A stretch of 7,137 nt of DNA from positions 1-7,137 of the forward strand of contig WRFT01000095.1 of the NCBI GenBank assembly GCA_009776385.1, given 5' to 3'. The notes beneath the pieces are model-generated. The model did not search any database. It saw nothing but the letters and a program-made list of their open reading frames with translations, and had not been told where the DNA came from. The translations under genes were made by a program, and so were the position numbers. Of this stretch, positions 1 to 5,823 are shown in pieces; within the stretch, counting starts at the first letter, position 1; every line of letters begins with the position of its first letter. This DNA is from Clostridia bacterium. GTDB taxonomy: Bacteria > Bacillota > Clostridia > Christensenellales > Aristaeellaceae.

Positions 1-602
1 ATAAGCCCTGTCACGCGCGCCGGTTTGCCGAACAAATCGGCCAGCACATATACGGGATGCGCGCCTAAGTCCATCATCGCGCCGCCCCCGCTTAACGACA
101 CGTCATACCAGCGAGCGGGCAGCCATTTGTCGCTGACCCCCGAATGGCTCCGCCGCATTCGGGCGCCCGTTACGCGCCCCAACCGGCCGTTGTTAACCAT
201 TTGCTTTACATACTGGTACCACGCGCTGGACAATAGAGGCATGGATACGGCGCAGCGTATGCTCGCCTGTTGTACGGCCTGCTCAATTACCTCAGCCTGC
301 GCCGACGTGTCGGCAAGCAGCTTTTCCGTAAAAATGTGCTTGCCGGCCCGGGCAGCCTTCACAAGCGCCGTTTGATGAAAAGTGGTAGGTGAACAGCAGA
401 TAACCGCGTCGATGGCCGGATCTGTTAAAAACGCGTCTAAGTCCTTTATAAAAGTCAAGCCGTATTTGTCCGCGCAAGCGCGTCCGGCCTGTTCGTCCGC
501 GTCCCAAACTGTCTTTAACGCCGCCAGCCCGCTTTTTAGCGTTTGCTGCGCGTAATCGTCCGTATGGACATGCCATACGCCCAAAATTCCAAGGTTCAAC
601 AT
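1..602 (-). CDS. Gfo/Idh/MocA-family NAD(P)-dependent oxidoreductase (C-terminus missing at window edge)
   Basis: The minus-strand frame is open from ATG 602-600 to the left edge, giving the first 200 residues of a protein normally of about 330-380. The N-terminus is a Rossmann nucleotide-binding fold: a beta strand with GILGVWHVH at residues 5-13, an acidic strand end (VWDAD, 32-36), and AVICCSPTTFHQ (66-77). The EK of the family's EKP motif is at 93-94, followed by Leu95 instead of Pro. The catalytic-domain signature GGGAMMDLGAHPVYVL is at 172-187, with Asp178 and His182 as the usual catalytic pair. Family members oxidise or reduce sugars, inositols or related polyols in the cytoplasm; the substrate cannot be told here. 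The start is supported by GAGAGGG at 609-615, six bases upstream. It lies 18 bp downstream of the DUF4349 gene on the same strand, so co-transcription is likely. Family assignment is firm, substrate unknown. Confidence 0.93.
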   Translation of the reverse strand, partial: MLNLGILGVWHVHTDDYAQQTLKSGLAALKTVWDADEQAGRACADKYGLTFIKDLDAFLTDPAIDAVICCSPTTFHQTALVKAARAGKHIFTEKLLADTSAQAEVIEQAVQQASIRCAVSMPLLSSAWYQYVKQMVNNGRLGRVTGARMRRSHSGVSDKWLPARWYDVSLSGGGAMMDLGAHPVYVLADLFGKPARVTGL

Positions 603-620
603 ACAAAACCCTCTCTTCAT

Positions 621-1496
621 TTAAGACTTGTCTTTCCGCTTTTTATCGATTACATTTTTGGCCAACATAGCGACCAACCCATATGCTTTTACAAAAACGA
701 TGGCCGCCAGCGCAAAAGTTACCGCCCCGCCCAACATAGGAAAGTAGAAACTGTTTGTCCATCGGAACGCTTCCCCTATCTTTACGGCAATACGGACATT
801 GCCGGTCTCAATGAGGGTGATGTTAATGGTGCATAACGCGTTTTCATCGCTGTATTCACCCAAGTCTACCGCTTGTCTTAATAATTGGCTTTCTACCTCG
901 ATGATTTTGTCTTCCAGGCTGATTTTCTCGTAGACGGCGCCTTCATGGCTTCTGAGTGCCTTGTAACTTTCAAGCCGTTTTTCCAGTTCCTGTTTTTGCG
1001 CAAGCATTTGATTGTATTCATAGGTCATATCCGTCGTTTGCGATGTGGAAGAAACAAGGGTTCCGATTGATTTTAAAGTATCCAGACAGGCATCGTAATT
1101 CTCGGGCCTCACACCAATGGCCCTTGTCAGTCTGCGGTTGCCGGGAAGCCCCTGTTCATTGTTGAGCTGTACGACGGCTTGCGCGTCAGCAATAGCCTTG
1201 TTAACGTGGGCTAAATCTGCGTCAAACGACGTGGTTCTTGTGGAAATGGACGCGATACGCTCGTATTTCTGGCTTAATACTTGCGTGCCTGATAGTCCGT
1301 CATATACCCTTTTTTCCGATGCGTAATTCTGGAAAGAACGGTTTGAGGATAGATTGGAATACACGCTGCTTGAGCTTGGAACCAGTTCTAAAGGGGTGTC
1401 AGACGTGAAGACATAGACGGTTCTGGCTGCAAAAATTAAAATGTACATAGCCAGTAAGATGAGCAGGGTTATAAAGCATTTCTTGCGGAACGACAT
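621..1496 (-). CDS. DUF4349 domain-containing membrane protein
   Basis: A 291-residue protein with the DUF4349 layout. A basic start and a hydrophobic segment at about residues 8-29 act as a membrane anchor; I see no lipobox cysteine, although some family members are lipoproteins. A Ser/Thr/Asn-rich linker (about 31-60) follows, then an alpha/beta domain (78-150) whose strand RRLTRAIGVRPENYDACLDTL and KSIGTLVSSTSQTTDMT fit the family's 'velopers-like' pattern of an LRVP-type strand, a helix and a 'G-V-S-S/T' turn. A charged coiled coil spans about 157-210, a short beta segment lies at 221-230, and a second transmembrane helix at about 251-275 is followed by the lysine-rich tail KKRKDKS. The expected topology is two membrane spans with the middle outside the cell. 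The biochemical role of the family is not established. GGGGG at 1505-1509, eight bases before ATG 1496, supports the start. It is the first gene of a probable operon with the oxidoreductase. Confidence 0.85.
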   Translation of the reverse strand: MSFRKKCFITLLILLAMYILIFAARTVYVFTSDTPLELVPSSSSVYSNLSSNRSFQNYASEKRVYDGLSGTQVLSQKYERIASISTRTTSFDADLAHVNKAIADAQAVVQLNNEQGLPGNRRLTRAIGVRPENYDACLDTLKSIGTLVSSTSQTTDMTYEYNQMLAQKQELEKRLESYKALRSHEGAVYEKISLEDKIIEVESQLLRQAVDLGEYSDENALCTINITLIETGNVRIAVKIGEAFRWTNSFYFPMLGGAVTFALAAIVFVKAYGLVAMLAKNVIDKKRKDKS

Positions 1497-1524
1497 GACG
1501 GTATCCCCCTTTCTGATAAGGGGA

Positions 1525-1554
1525 AGTATACACCAATCATCCCGCGCGGCGCAA
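1525..1554 (-). promoter_or_regulatory. Candidate sigma-A promoter of the DUF4349 gene
   Basis: Read on the minus strand, TTGCGC (1554-1549) and TATACT (1530-1525) are separated by 18 bases. The -10 matches the consensus at five of six positions; the -35 keeps TTG. Transcription would begin near 1518, giving a leader of about 20 bases containing the GGGGG ribosome binding site. Inferred from sequence only. Confidence 0.45.
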
Positions 1555-1576
1555 CGTTTCCGCTTCGTTTTTTCAT

Positions 1577-1755
1577 AGAAGGCCTACAGATATACAAGTG
1601 GAAATACCGCCTTCTTTACGCGAACCGCTTGCAAATAGGCATGAGATAGAAGATGATAGGGGCGGTGTGTATAAGCGTTTTACCGGGGAAAGAAACGAGG
1701 GAGCGCGCTTAAACCCGACGAACCGCCGTGCAGGCATTATCTGAAGGCTTTTTTT
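1577..1755 (+). ncRNA. Candidate structured leader or small RNA upstream of rlmD
   Basis: Several exact complementary segments lie in nested order: GCCTTC (1609-1614) with GAAGGC (1743-1748), AGATA (1644-1648) with TATCT (1738-1742), GGCGGT (1661-1666) with ACCGCC (1722-1727), and TAAGCG (1672-1677) with CGCTTA (1706-1711). The outermost helix is followed at once by seven T residues (1749-1755), as in an intrinsic terminator, and the rlmD ribosome binding site begins four bases later. Upstream copies of two arms, AGAAGGC (1577-1583) and ACCGCC (1606-1611), could pair with GCCTTCT (1609-1615) and GGCGGT instead, giving two exclusive folds. A TATACA -10-like box at 1591-1596, with only a poor -35, would start a transcript near 1603. 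I do not recognise a known riboswitch or RNA family. About two or three 6-bp helices are expected by chance in a stretch this long, so the nesting and the T tract are the real argument. Confidence 0.3.
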
Positions 1756-1767
1756 ATCAGGAGGGTT

Positions 1768-3114
1768 ATGCAAAAAAACAACATCGTCACGCTTACTTGC
1801 GATAACCTGGGGTCACAAATGGAGGGAGTATGCCGTTTGAACGGCATGGCCGTCTTTGTTGCAGGTATGCTTCCGGGAGAAACGGGCCGTGTGGTTATGA
1901 CAAAAACCTTAAAAACCCATGCTTTCGGGCGTTTGCTTGCATTGGAAACGACAAGCAGTGAACGGCAGGAGCCGCCTTGTTTACATTACCGCCGCTGCGG
2001 CGGCTGCTCTTGTTTACATATGCGTTATGAGACGGCGCTCAACCAAAAAGCATGTCATATCGCCGACTGTTTCCGCCGTATCGGCGGTATGGAGACAGAC
2101 ATCCCCGCCATGGCAGGCATGTCCCATCCGTTTCATTACCGTAACAAAATGGCGCTGCCGTGCCGGGATATCGCGGGCGCGCTCCGAATGGGTTTCTTTG
2201 CGCCGCGCAGCCACGATTTGATACCCATTCGGCAATGTTTAATGTCGCGGGAACCGGGAAACGTGTTAAAAACGGCGGCTGAAGCCTGGTTTCAAAGCGC
2301 CGGTTTGCCTGCCTACGATGATGTATCGCATACGGGGTTGCTTCGCCATATGGTCACGCGTGTGAACCGCAAGGGTGAGGCGATGGTCATTTTAGTGGTT
2401 AACGGCGCAGAACTGCCGCATGCCGGCGAACTGGTACAGGCATTGAAAGAATCGTATCCGAATCTCATAAGCGTGTGGCTTAATATAAACGACAAGCGTA
2501 CAAACGTCATTTTTGGAGCCGAGCAGCGCCTTTTATACGGTGTTCCGACCATGACGGAAACATTATGCGGCATGAAGCTTTCTATTTCCCCGCAGTCCTT
2601 TTTTCAAATCAATACGGAGCAGGCGGAGCGTCTGTTCCGCATTATGATGGGATTTTGCGCGCCATCCGTCGGCGAATCCTTGGCGGATGTATACTGCGGC
2701 GCAGGCGCTATCGCGCTGATTATGGCGAGTAAAGCAAGGGAAGTGCTGGGTATCGAGGCGGATGCCCGCGCGGTAGCGGACGCGCGTGAAAACGCGCGGC
2801 TTAATGGTATATCCAATGCGCGTTTCATCACCGGGAAGGCGGAAGAGGCGCTTCCGAATGCGGTAAAAAGCGGGTTTCGGCCCGACATCGTGGTGTTGGA
2901 CCCGCCGCGAAAAGGTTTGGAACAACCGGTCATCGAGGCGGTCGCACAGGCGGCGCCCAAACGGGTGGTCTACATTTCCTGCTCGCCGGCTACGCAAGCG
3001 CGGGACGCGCGCCATTTCCTTGCCCGAGGCTACCGGGTGACGCGGATGAGCGGCGTGGATATGTTTTGCTGGACCGACTCTATTGAAAACGTACTCCTGC
3101 TGGAACCAGTGTGA
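1768..3114 (+). CDS. rlmD: 23S rRNA (uracil-C5)-methyltransferase RlmD/RumA type
   Basis: This 448-residue enzyme transfers a methyl group from S-adenosylmethionine to C5 of a uridine in 23S rRNA (U1939 in E. coli numbering; some Firmicute homologues also modify U747). Domains in order: an N-terminal TRAM RNA-binding domain (about 5-60); a [4Fe-4S] site with Cys71, Cys77, Cys80 and probably Cys157; a central domain; then the methyltransferase fold. Visible motifs are SPQSFFQIN (274-282, with a SAM-contacting Gln), DVYCGAGAIAL (308-318), VLDPPRKG (377-383), and YISCSPAT (402-409) with catalytic Cys405. The last corresponds to the usual SCNPAT. Glu440 in DSIENV is the expected general base. Length is normal and no key residue is missing. 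AGGAGG at 1759-1764 is only three bases from the ATG, which is short, but a start at Met18 would cut into the TRAM domain. It stands alone in the plus direction; the T-rich leader could affect its expression. Confidence 0.96.
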   Translation: MQKNNIVTLTCDNLGSQMEGVCRLNGMAVFVAGMLPGETGRVVMTKTLKTHAFGRLLALETTSSERQEPPCLHYRRCGGCSCLHMRYETALNQKACHIADCFRRIGGMETDIPAMAGMSHPFHYRNKMALPCRDIAGALRMGFFAPRSHDLIPIRQCLMSREPGNVLKTAAEAWFQSAGLPAYDDVSHTGLLRHMVTRVNRKGEAMVILVVNGAELPHAGELVQALKESYPNLISVWLNINDKRTNVIFGAEQRLLYGVPTMTETLCGMKLSISPQSFFQINTEQAERLFRIMMGFCAPSVGESLADVYCGAGAIALIMASKAREVLGIEADARAVADARENARLNGISNARFITGKAEEALPNAVKSGFRPDIVVLDPPRKGLEQPVIEAVAQAAPKRVVYISCSPATQARDARHFLARGYRVTRMSGVDMFCWTDSIENVLLLEPV

Positions 3115-3188
3115 ACGGATGTCATACCGTCATTTATGGTTATAGTTTGTTTCTTGTATCCTACAGCCTTAAAAGAAGCATTTACTAA

Positions 3189-3217
3189 TAGACAAGCTCT
3201 TTTTTATCGTGTATCAT
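3189..3217 (+). promoter_or_regulatory. Sigma-A-type promoter of the secreted-protein gene
   Basis: TAGACA (3189-3194) and TATCAT (3212-3217) are exactly 17 bases apart, each matching the consensus at five of six (-35) and four to five (-10) positions. Transcription should begin near 3224, leaving a leader of about 33 bases that includes AAGGAGGG. This makes 3257-3943 a separate transcription unit from rlmD. Confidence 0.6.
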
Positions 3218-3227
3218 GAAGGTGATA
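3212..3227. promoter_or_regulatory. Short dyad over the -10 box and transcription start (possible operator)
   Basis: TATCA (3212-3216) and TGATA (3223-3227) form perfect 5-base arms around a 6-base spacer. The site lies over the -10 element and the expected start point, where a repressor would block transcription. The arms are short, so this may be chance. Confidence 0.25.
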
Positions 3228-3241
3228 AGCGTAATTTATGT

Positions 3242-3249
3242 AAGGAGGG
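3242..3249 (+). promoter_or_regulatory. Ribosome binding site that fixes the start of the secreted protein
   Basis: AAGGAGGG ends seven bases before ATG 3257. It decides against the longer in-frame reading from GTG 3209, which would run through the promoter's -10 box and put 16 extra residues ahead of a clean signal peptide. Confidence 0.85.
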
Positions 3250-3256
3250 TGTTTTT

Positions 3257-3943
3257 ATGAAAAAAATCATTTTCGTGCTTCTTACCATTCTTCTCTTGGC
3301 CGCGTTATCCTTGGCTTTAGCAGACGGCCAGCAGCGTGTTACCCAGAAAAATTTTTATGTTACGGGAAGCGGTTCTTATCAAAGCGGCTATTTTTTCGCG
3401 AAGATTGAAAACGTAGGAGACATGCCGATTTACCTGGACTCAGGGAAGCTTGTTATTTTCGATTTGGATGATAACATAGCCGAAACCAGCGACTATATTC
3501 GCGCCTATCCCAGCTACTTGGAGCCGGGAGAGTATGCCTATACGCGCAGTTGGTCCTATAACAGCATAGACGCCGACGCGGTAGGAGATGTTAAGTTTTC
3601 CATTGGTATGACCAGGATGTACAATACCGCGACACGTCTGGCTTGTGAAGCCGTTTACGATCCCGGTGATCCGGCGTCCAAGTACGACGACTATATCTAT
3701 GCCACCTACACCAACACGAGCGAAGAAACGCTTTTCGATGTTCAGCTTGTCTTCGCGTTATTGGACGCGGAGGATAATCTTTTATATGTCACCCAGGAAA
3801 GCCAGCGTAACATGGGAATTCATCCCGGAAGTACCGTTACGATGCGTGCGTCGATAGACAGTGATTTTGTTGAGTATTTTACGAAGAACAAGATTGAACC
3901 GGTTAAAGTGGATGTTCTTGTCTATTATGAAATCGAAAATTAA
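3257..3943 (+). CDS. Secreted protein of unknown function with two similar beta-rich domains
   Basis: A 228-residue protein with a classic signal peptide: MKK, a hydrophobic core at residues 4-21 and a signal peptidase I site after LALA (Ala22), followed by DGQQ. No lipobox, LPXTG or later membrane span is seen, so it is probably released or held in the wall space. The mature part seems to hold two related units, about 44-97 and 146-200. In each, an aromatic-rich strand (GYFFAKIENVGDMPIYL; DYIYATYTNTSEETLFDV) leads to an 'FDLDDNI' or 'LLDAEDNL' turn and then to 'L/I-x-PG' (LEPGEY; IHPGST). This pattern recalls FxLYD-type immunoglobulin-like domains, but the match is by eye and I would not name the family. 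It has its own promoter and a terminator downstream, so it is probably monocistronic. Function unknown. Confidence 0.85.
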   Translation: MKKIIFVLLTILLLAALSLALADGQQRVTQKNFYVTGSGSYQSGYFFAKIENVGDMPIYLDSGKLVIFDLDDNIAETSDYIRAYPSYLEPGEYAYTRSWSYNSIDADAVGDVKFSIGMTRMYNTATRLACEAVYDPGDPASKYDDYIYATYTNTSEETLFDVQLVFALLDAEDNLLYVTQESQRNMGIHPGSTVTMRASIDSDFVEYFTKNKIEPVKVDVLVYYEIEN

Positions 3944-3951
3944 TCAAACGG

Positions 3952-3998
3952 TGTATCGCTGTTACGGTTTTAGTGTAACATAGATGATACAGTGTCAT
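3952..3998. repeat. Cluster of overlapping palindromes between the secreted protein and GH127
   Basis: Three dyads share 47 bp. TGTTAC (3960-3965) and GTAACA (3975-3980) flank nine bases. Around them lie TGTATC (3952-3957) and GATACA (3986-3991). The right arm also belongs to a 15-base near-palindrome, ATGATACAGTGTCAT (3984-3998), which has a single mismatched pair. The stems are not GC-rich and have no T tract, so this is not an intrinsic terminator. It may be a set of protein-binding sites or a 3'-end RNA structure. Confidence 0.5.
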
Positions 3999-4012
3999 GG
4001 GTGAAGGAAAAA

Positions 4013-4043
4013 AATCTCCCCGGCATACGGGGAGATTCTTTTC
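4013..4043 (+). terminator. Rho-independent terminator after the secreted-protein gene
   Basis: AATCTCCCCG (4013-4022) and CGGGGAGATT (4028-4037) form a perfect 10-bp stem with a GCATA loop, followed by CTTTTC. The stem is preceded by a run of seven A residues (4008-4014), so on the minus strand it ends in a T tract and could work in both directions. It would end transcription from 3257-3943 before GH127. Confidence 0.85.
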
Positions 4044-4055
4044 GTTCGTACAATA
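4040..4055. promoter_or_regulatory. AraR-like operator over a possible -10 box of the GH127 gene
   Basis: TTTCGTTCGTACAATA matches the B. subtilis AraR operator consensus as I recall it (ATTTGTACGTACAAAT) at about 11 of 16 positions, with the central GT-x-CGTACAA core intact. AraR is a GntR/LacI-type repressor of arabinose genes, so a site before a predicted arabinofuranosidase makes sense. It overlaps TACAAT (4049-4054), a good -10 box, though no clear -35 lies at the right distance. No araR gene is in the window. Inferred from one site only. Confidence 0.35.
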
Positions 4056-4081
4056 GAACACTAAAATGAGGAGGAACAAAA

Positions 4082-5803
4082 ATGAAATCCATCCCGTTGG
4101 CAGATATCCGTGTCCGAGGAGATTTGGCTGTGCGCTCCGGCCTTAACTTTGTTAGGCTGGAAGGCGATTGGTACCGCCCGGAGGAGGTGTTTAAAGCCGA
4201 TTCCCACGGATGGCCCGGTGATTGGGAAGGGCGTGTGGTGCTGGCGCTGACGCTGCTGGAGCAGGCCACCCATCGGACCAGTGCGTACTTGGAGGAGATT
4301 CTGCATTTGATACCGGAGCATTTAAACGAGCGCGGATACTTTGGCACGATACTGCCGCCCAAACGATTTGACGAGCAGCACTTCGGCGGGCACAGTTGGA
4401 TGATTCGCGCGCTGGCAGAGTACTATGCCTACAAGCGTAAACCGGAAACATTGGCGCTCTTGCGGCGTATGGTGGATGGATTTTTAATGCCCGCCAAAGG
4501 TTGCTTTGGGCAGTACCCGATAAAACCAAAGGCCCGCTTCGACCAACAGGACATATGGATCTTATCAAAACTGCAAACCAAAACGCTGCATCACGCGGAA
4601 ACATCGGATGCGGGCTGTGTGTTTATTATGATCGACGGCGCCAGCGCGGCCTATTTGGTTGATCCGAGACCGGAGCTGCGGGAGGTGGTCGATGAGATGA
4701 TCGCGCGCTTTATGGAAATGGATTTGGAAGCGCTGCACATCCAAACCCACGCGACGCTCAGCGCCACGCGCGGTATCCTGCGAATGTATGAGATAACCGG
4801 CGAAGCCCGTTACTTGGATATGGCTGTTCAGCGCTATACGCTGTACCGGGGCGCCGCATGGACCGAAGCTTATGGTAATTATAACTGGTTCGGCGCGGCA
4901 CGCTGGACAGAACCATGCGCCATCGTCGACTCGTACATGGTGGCGATCACGCTTTGGAAACACTTGCGCGACCCCCAATACCTGCACGACGCCCACTTGA
5001 TATACTATAACGCCCTATCGCACAGCCATCGTATTAACGGTTCCCTGGGTAGCGACCGTTGCTGCGGCGCGCATGATATTGAGGACACCCTATTCTTAGC
5101 GCCGATTAACTACGAAACGTATTGGTGCTGTACCATGCGCGGCGGGGAAGGTTTTGCCCGCGCCGTCGAATATTGTTATTTTATCGACGGTAACGATGTG
5201 TACATCCCCACATATCACGCCAACGAGGCGACACTGCGGCCGGATGCCGGAGAACTGTGCATGACGCTGGACACGCGCTACCCCTACGACGGCGATATCC
5301 GCCTCCAAGTCACCGCCTCGACAATCGGATTACCGGTTACACTCAAGCTGTTTGTGCCGGAATGGTCCGGCGATACGGCTTTGACGCTAAACGGAACGCC
5401 CGTGACGGCAGAAATAGAACAGGGATTCATTAGTGTGACCGCGCAGTTCGCTTCCGGCGATGTCATTCTATTGCATACAGACACAAAGGTTCGCGCAGAA
5501 AAGGCTTTTACGCATAGCGTGCCCGGCGCGCACAAATACCTGTACGGGCCGATGCTGTTGGGGCGTAAGGCCGCGGTGGCCGATAACTCTTTGGAAGGTA
5601 ACCGCTTTGAAAACTACGCGGAAAGCCGCTATAAGGCAGCGGATTCGGTATCTTTACCAAAGGACGCCGACATTCGCAGAACGGGCGACTTTGAATTTGC
5701 CGTACAGGGTACGGACATCGTACTGACCACATTATGCTCCGTCCGCGATATGACACGGGAGGACACCATGCGGCAGGTATTGTTTATGGACAAAGAAGGC
5801 TAA
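4082..5803 (+). CDS. GH127-family beta-L-arabinofuranosidase-like glycoside hydrolase (DUF1680)
   Basis: This 573-residue protein fits the GH127 family, whose type enzyme HypBA1 removes beta-linked L-arabinofuranose using a zinc-bound cysteine nucleophile. An (alpha/alpha)6 barrel spans about residues 40-380, with helix pairs such as GGHSWMIRALAEYYAYKR (102-119) and AITLWKHLRD (288-297). Beta-rich domains follow to the end. Glu277 and Cys279 (RWTEPC) and Cys349-Cys350 (TYWCCT) correspond to the zinc ligands Glu338, Cys340, Cys417 and Cys418 of HypBA1, so Cys349 is the likely nucleophile. Glu262, 15 residues before Glu277, sits where the acid/base Glu322 is expected. A second pair, Cys327-Cys328, is unusual. 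It is shorter than HypBA1 (658 residues) and has no signal peptide, so it is cytoplasmic. AGGAGGA at 4069-4075, six bases before the ATG, fixes the start. It follows a terminator and probably has its own promoter. Activity on another furanoside or pyranoside is possible. Confidence 0.85.
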   Translation: MKSIPLADIRVRGDLAVRSGLNFVRLEGDWYRPEEVFKADSHGWPGDWEGRVVLALTLLEQATHRTSAYLEEILHLIPEHLNERGYFGTILPPKRFDEQHFGGHSWMIRALAEYYAYKRKPETLALLRRMVDGFLMPAKGCFGQYPIKPKARFDQQDIWILSKLQTKTLHHAETSDAGCVFIMIDGASAAYLVDPRPELREVVDEMIARFMEMDLEALHIQTHATLSATRGILRMYEITGEARYLDMAVQRYTLYRGAAWTEAYGNYNWFGAARWTEPCAIVDSYMVAITLWKHLRDPQYLHDAHLIYYNALSHSHRINGSLGSDRCCGAHDIEDTLFLAPINYETYWCCTMRGGEGFARAVEYCYFIDGNDVYIPTYHANEATLRPDAGELCMTLDTRYPYDGDIRLQVTASTIGLPVTLKLFVPEWSGDTALTLNGTPVTAEIEQGFISVTAQFASGDVILLHTDTKVRAEKAFTHSVPGAHKYLYGPMLLGRKAAVADNSLEGNRFENYAESRYKAADSVSLPKDADIRRTGDFEFAVQGTDIVLTTLCSVRDMTREDTMRQVLFMDKEG

Positions 5804-5823
5804 AAGCGATACGCATCCTTGTA

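Noticed and set aside
1506..1523. Hairpin CCCCTT/AAGGGG that could hide the DUF4349 ribosome binding site
   Set aside because: If the promoter at 1525-1554 is right, transcription starts near 1518 and the far arm is not fully transcribed.
1629..1657. rlmD promoter TTGCAA-N17-GATGAT
   Set aside because: Only four of six matches in each box, and nearby TATAAG (1670-1675) and TATACA (1591-1596) are equally plausible -10 boxes without good -35 partners; I cannot choose.
1573..1773. Minus-strand open frame of 66 codons between DUF4349 and rlmD
   Set aside because: Its start would lie over the rlmD start and ribosome binding site, the product has no recognisable domain, and the region is better explained as non-coding.
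2563..3015. Minus-strand open frame of 150 codons inside rlmD
   Set aside because: It lies opposite the conserved SAM-binding motifs of rlmD, has no ribosome binding site of note, and its composition is that of an antisense shadow.
3115..3140. Terminator directly after rlmD
   Set aside because: Only a 4-bp ACGG/CCGT stem with no real T tract; too weak.
3952..4037. Transcription attenuator (LicT/RAT-like) controlling GH127 through the terminator
   Set aside because: The upstream dyads share no sequence with either arm of the terminator, so no alternative antiterminator fold is seen, and there is no clear promoter before them.
4191..4996. Minus-strand open frames opposite GH127 (4191-4604 and 4565-4996)
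   Set aside because: They are shadows of a well-supported GH127 gene, with Arg/Pro/Ala-rich translations and no motifs.
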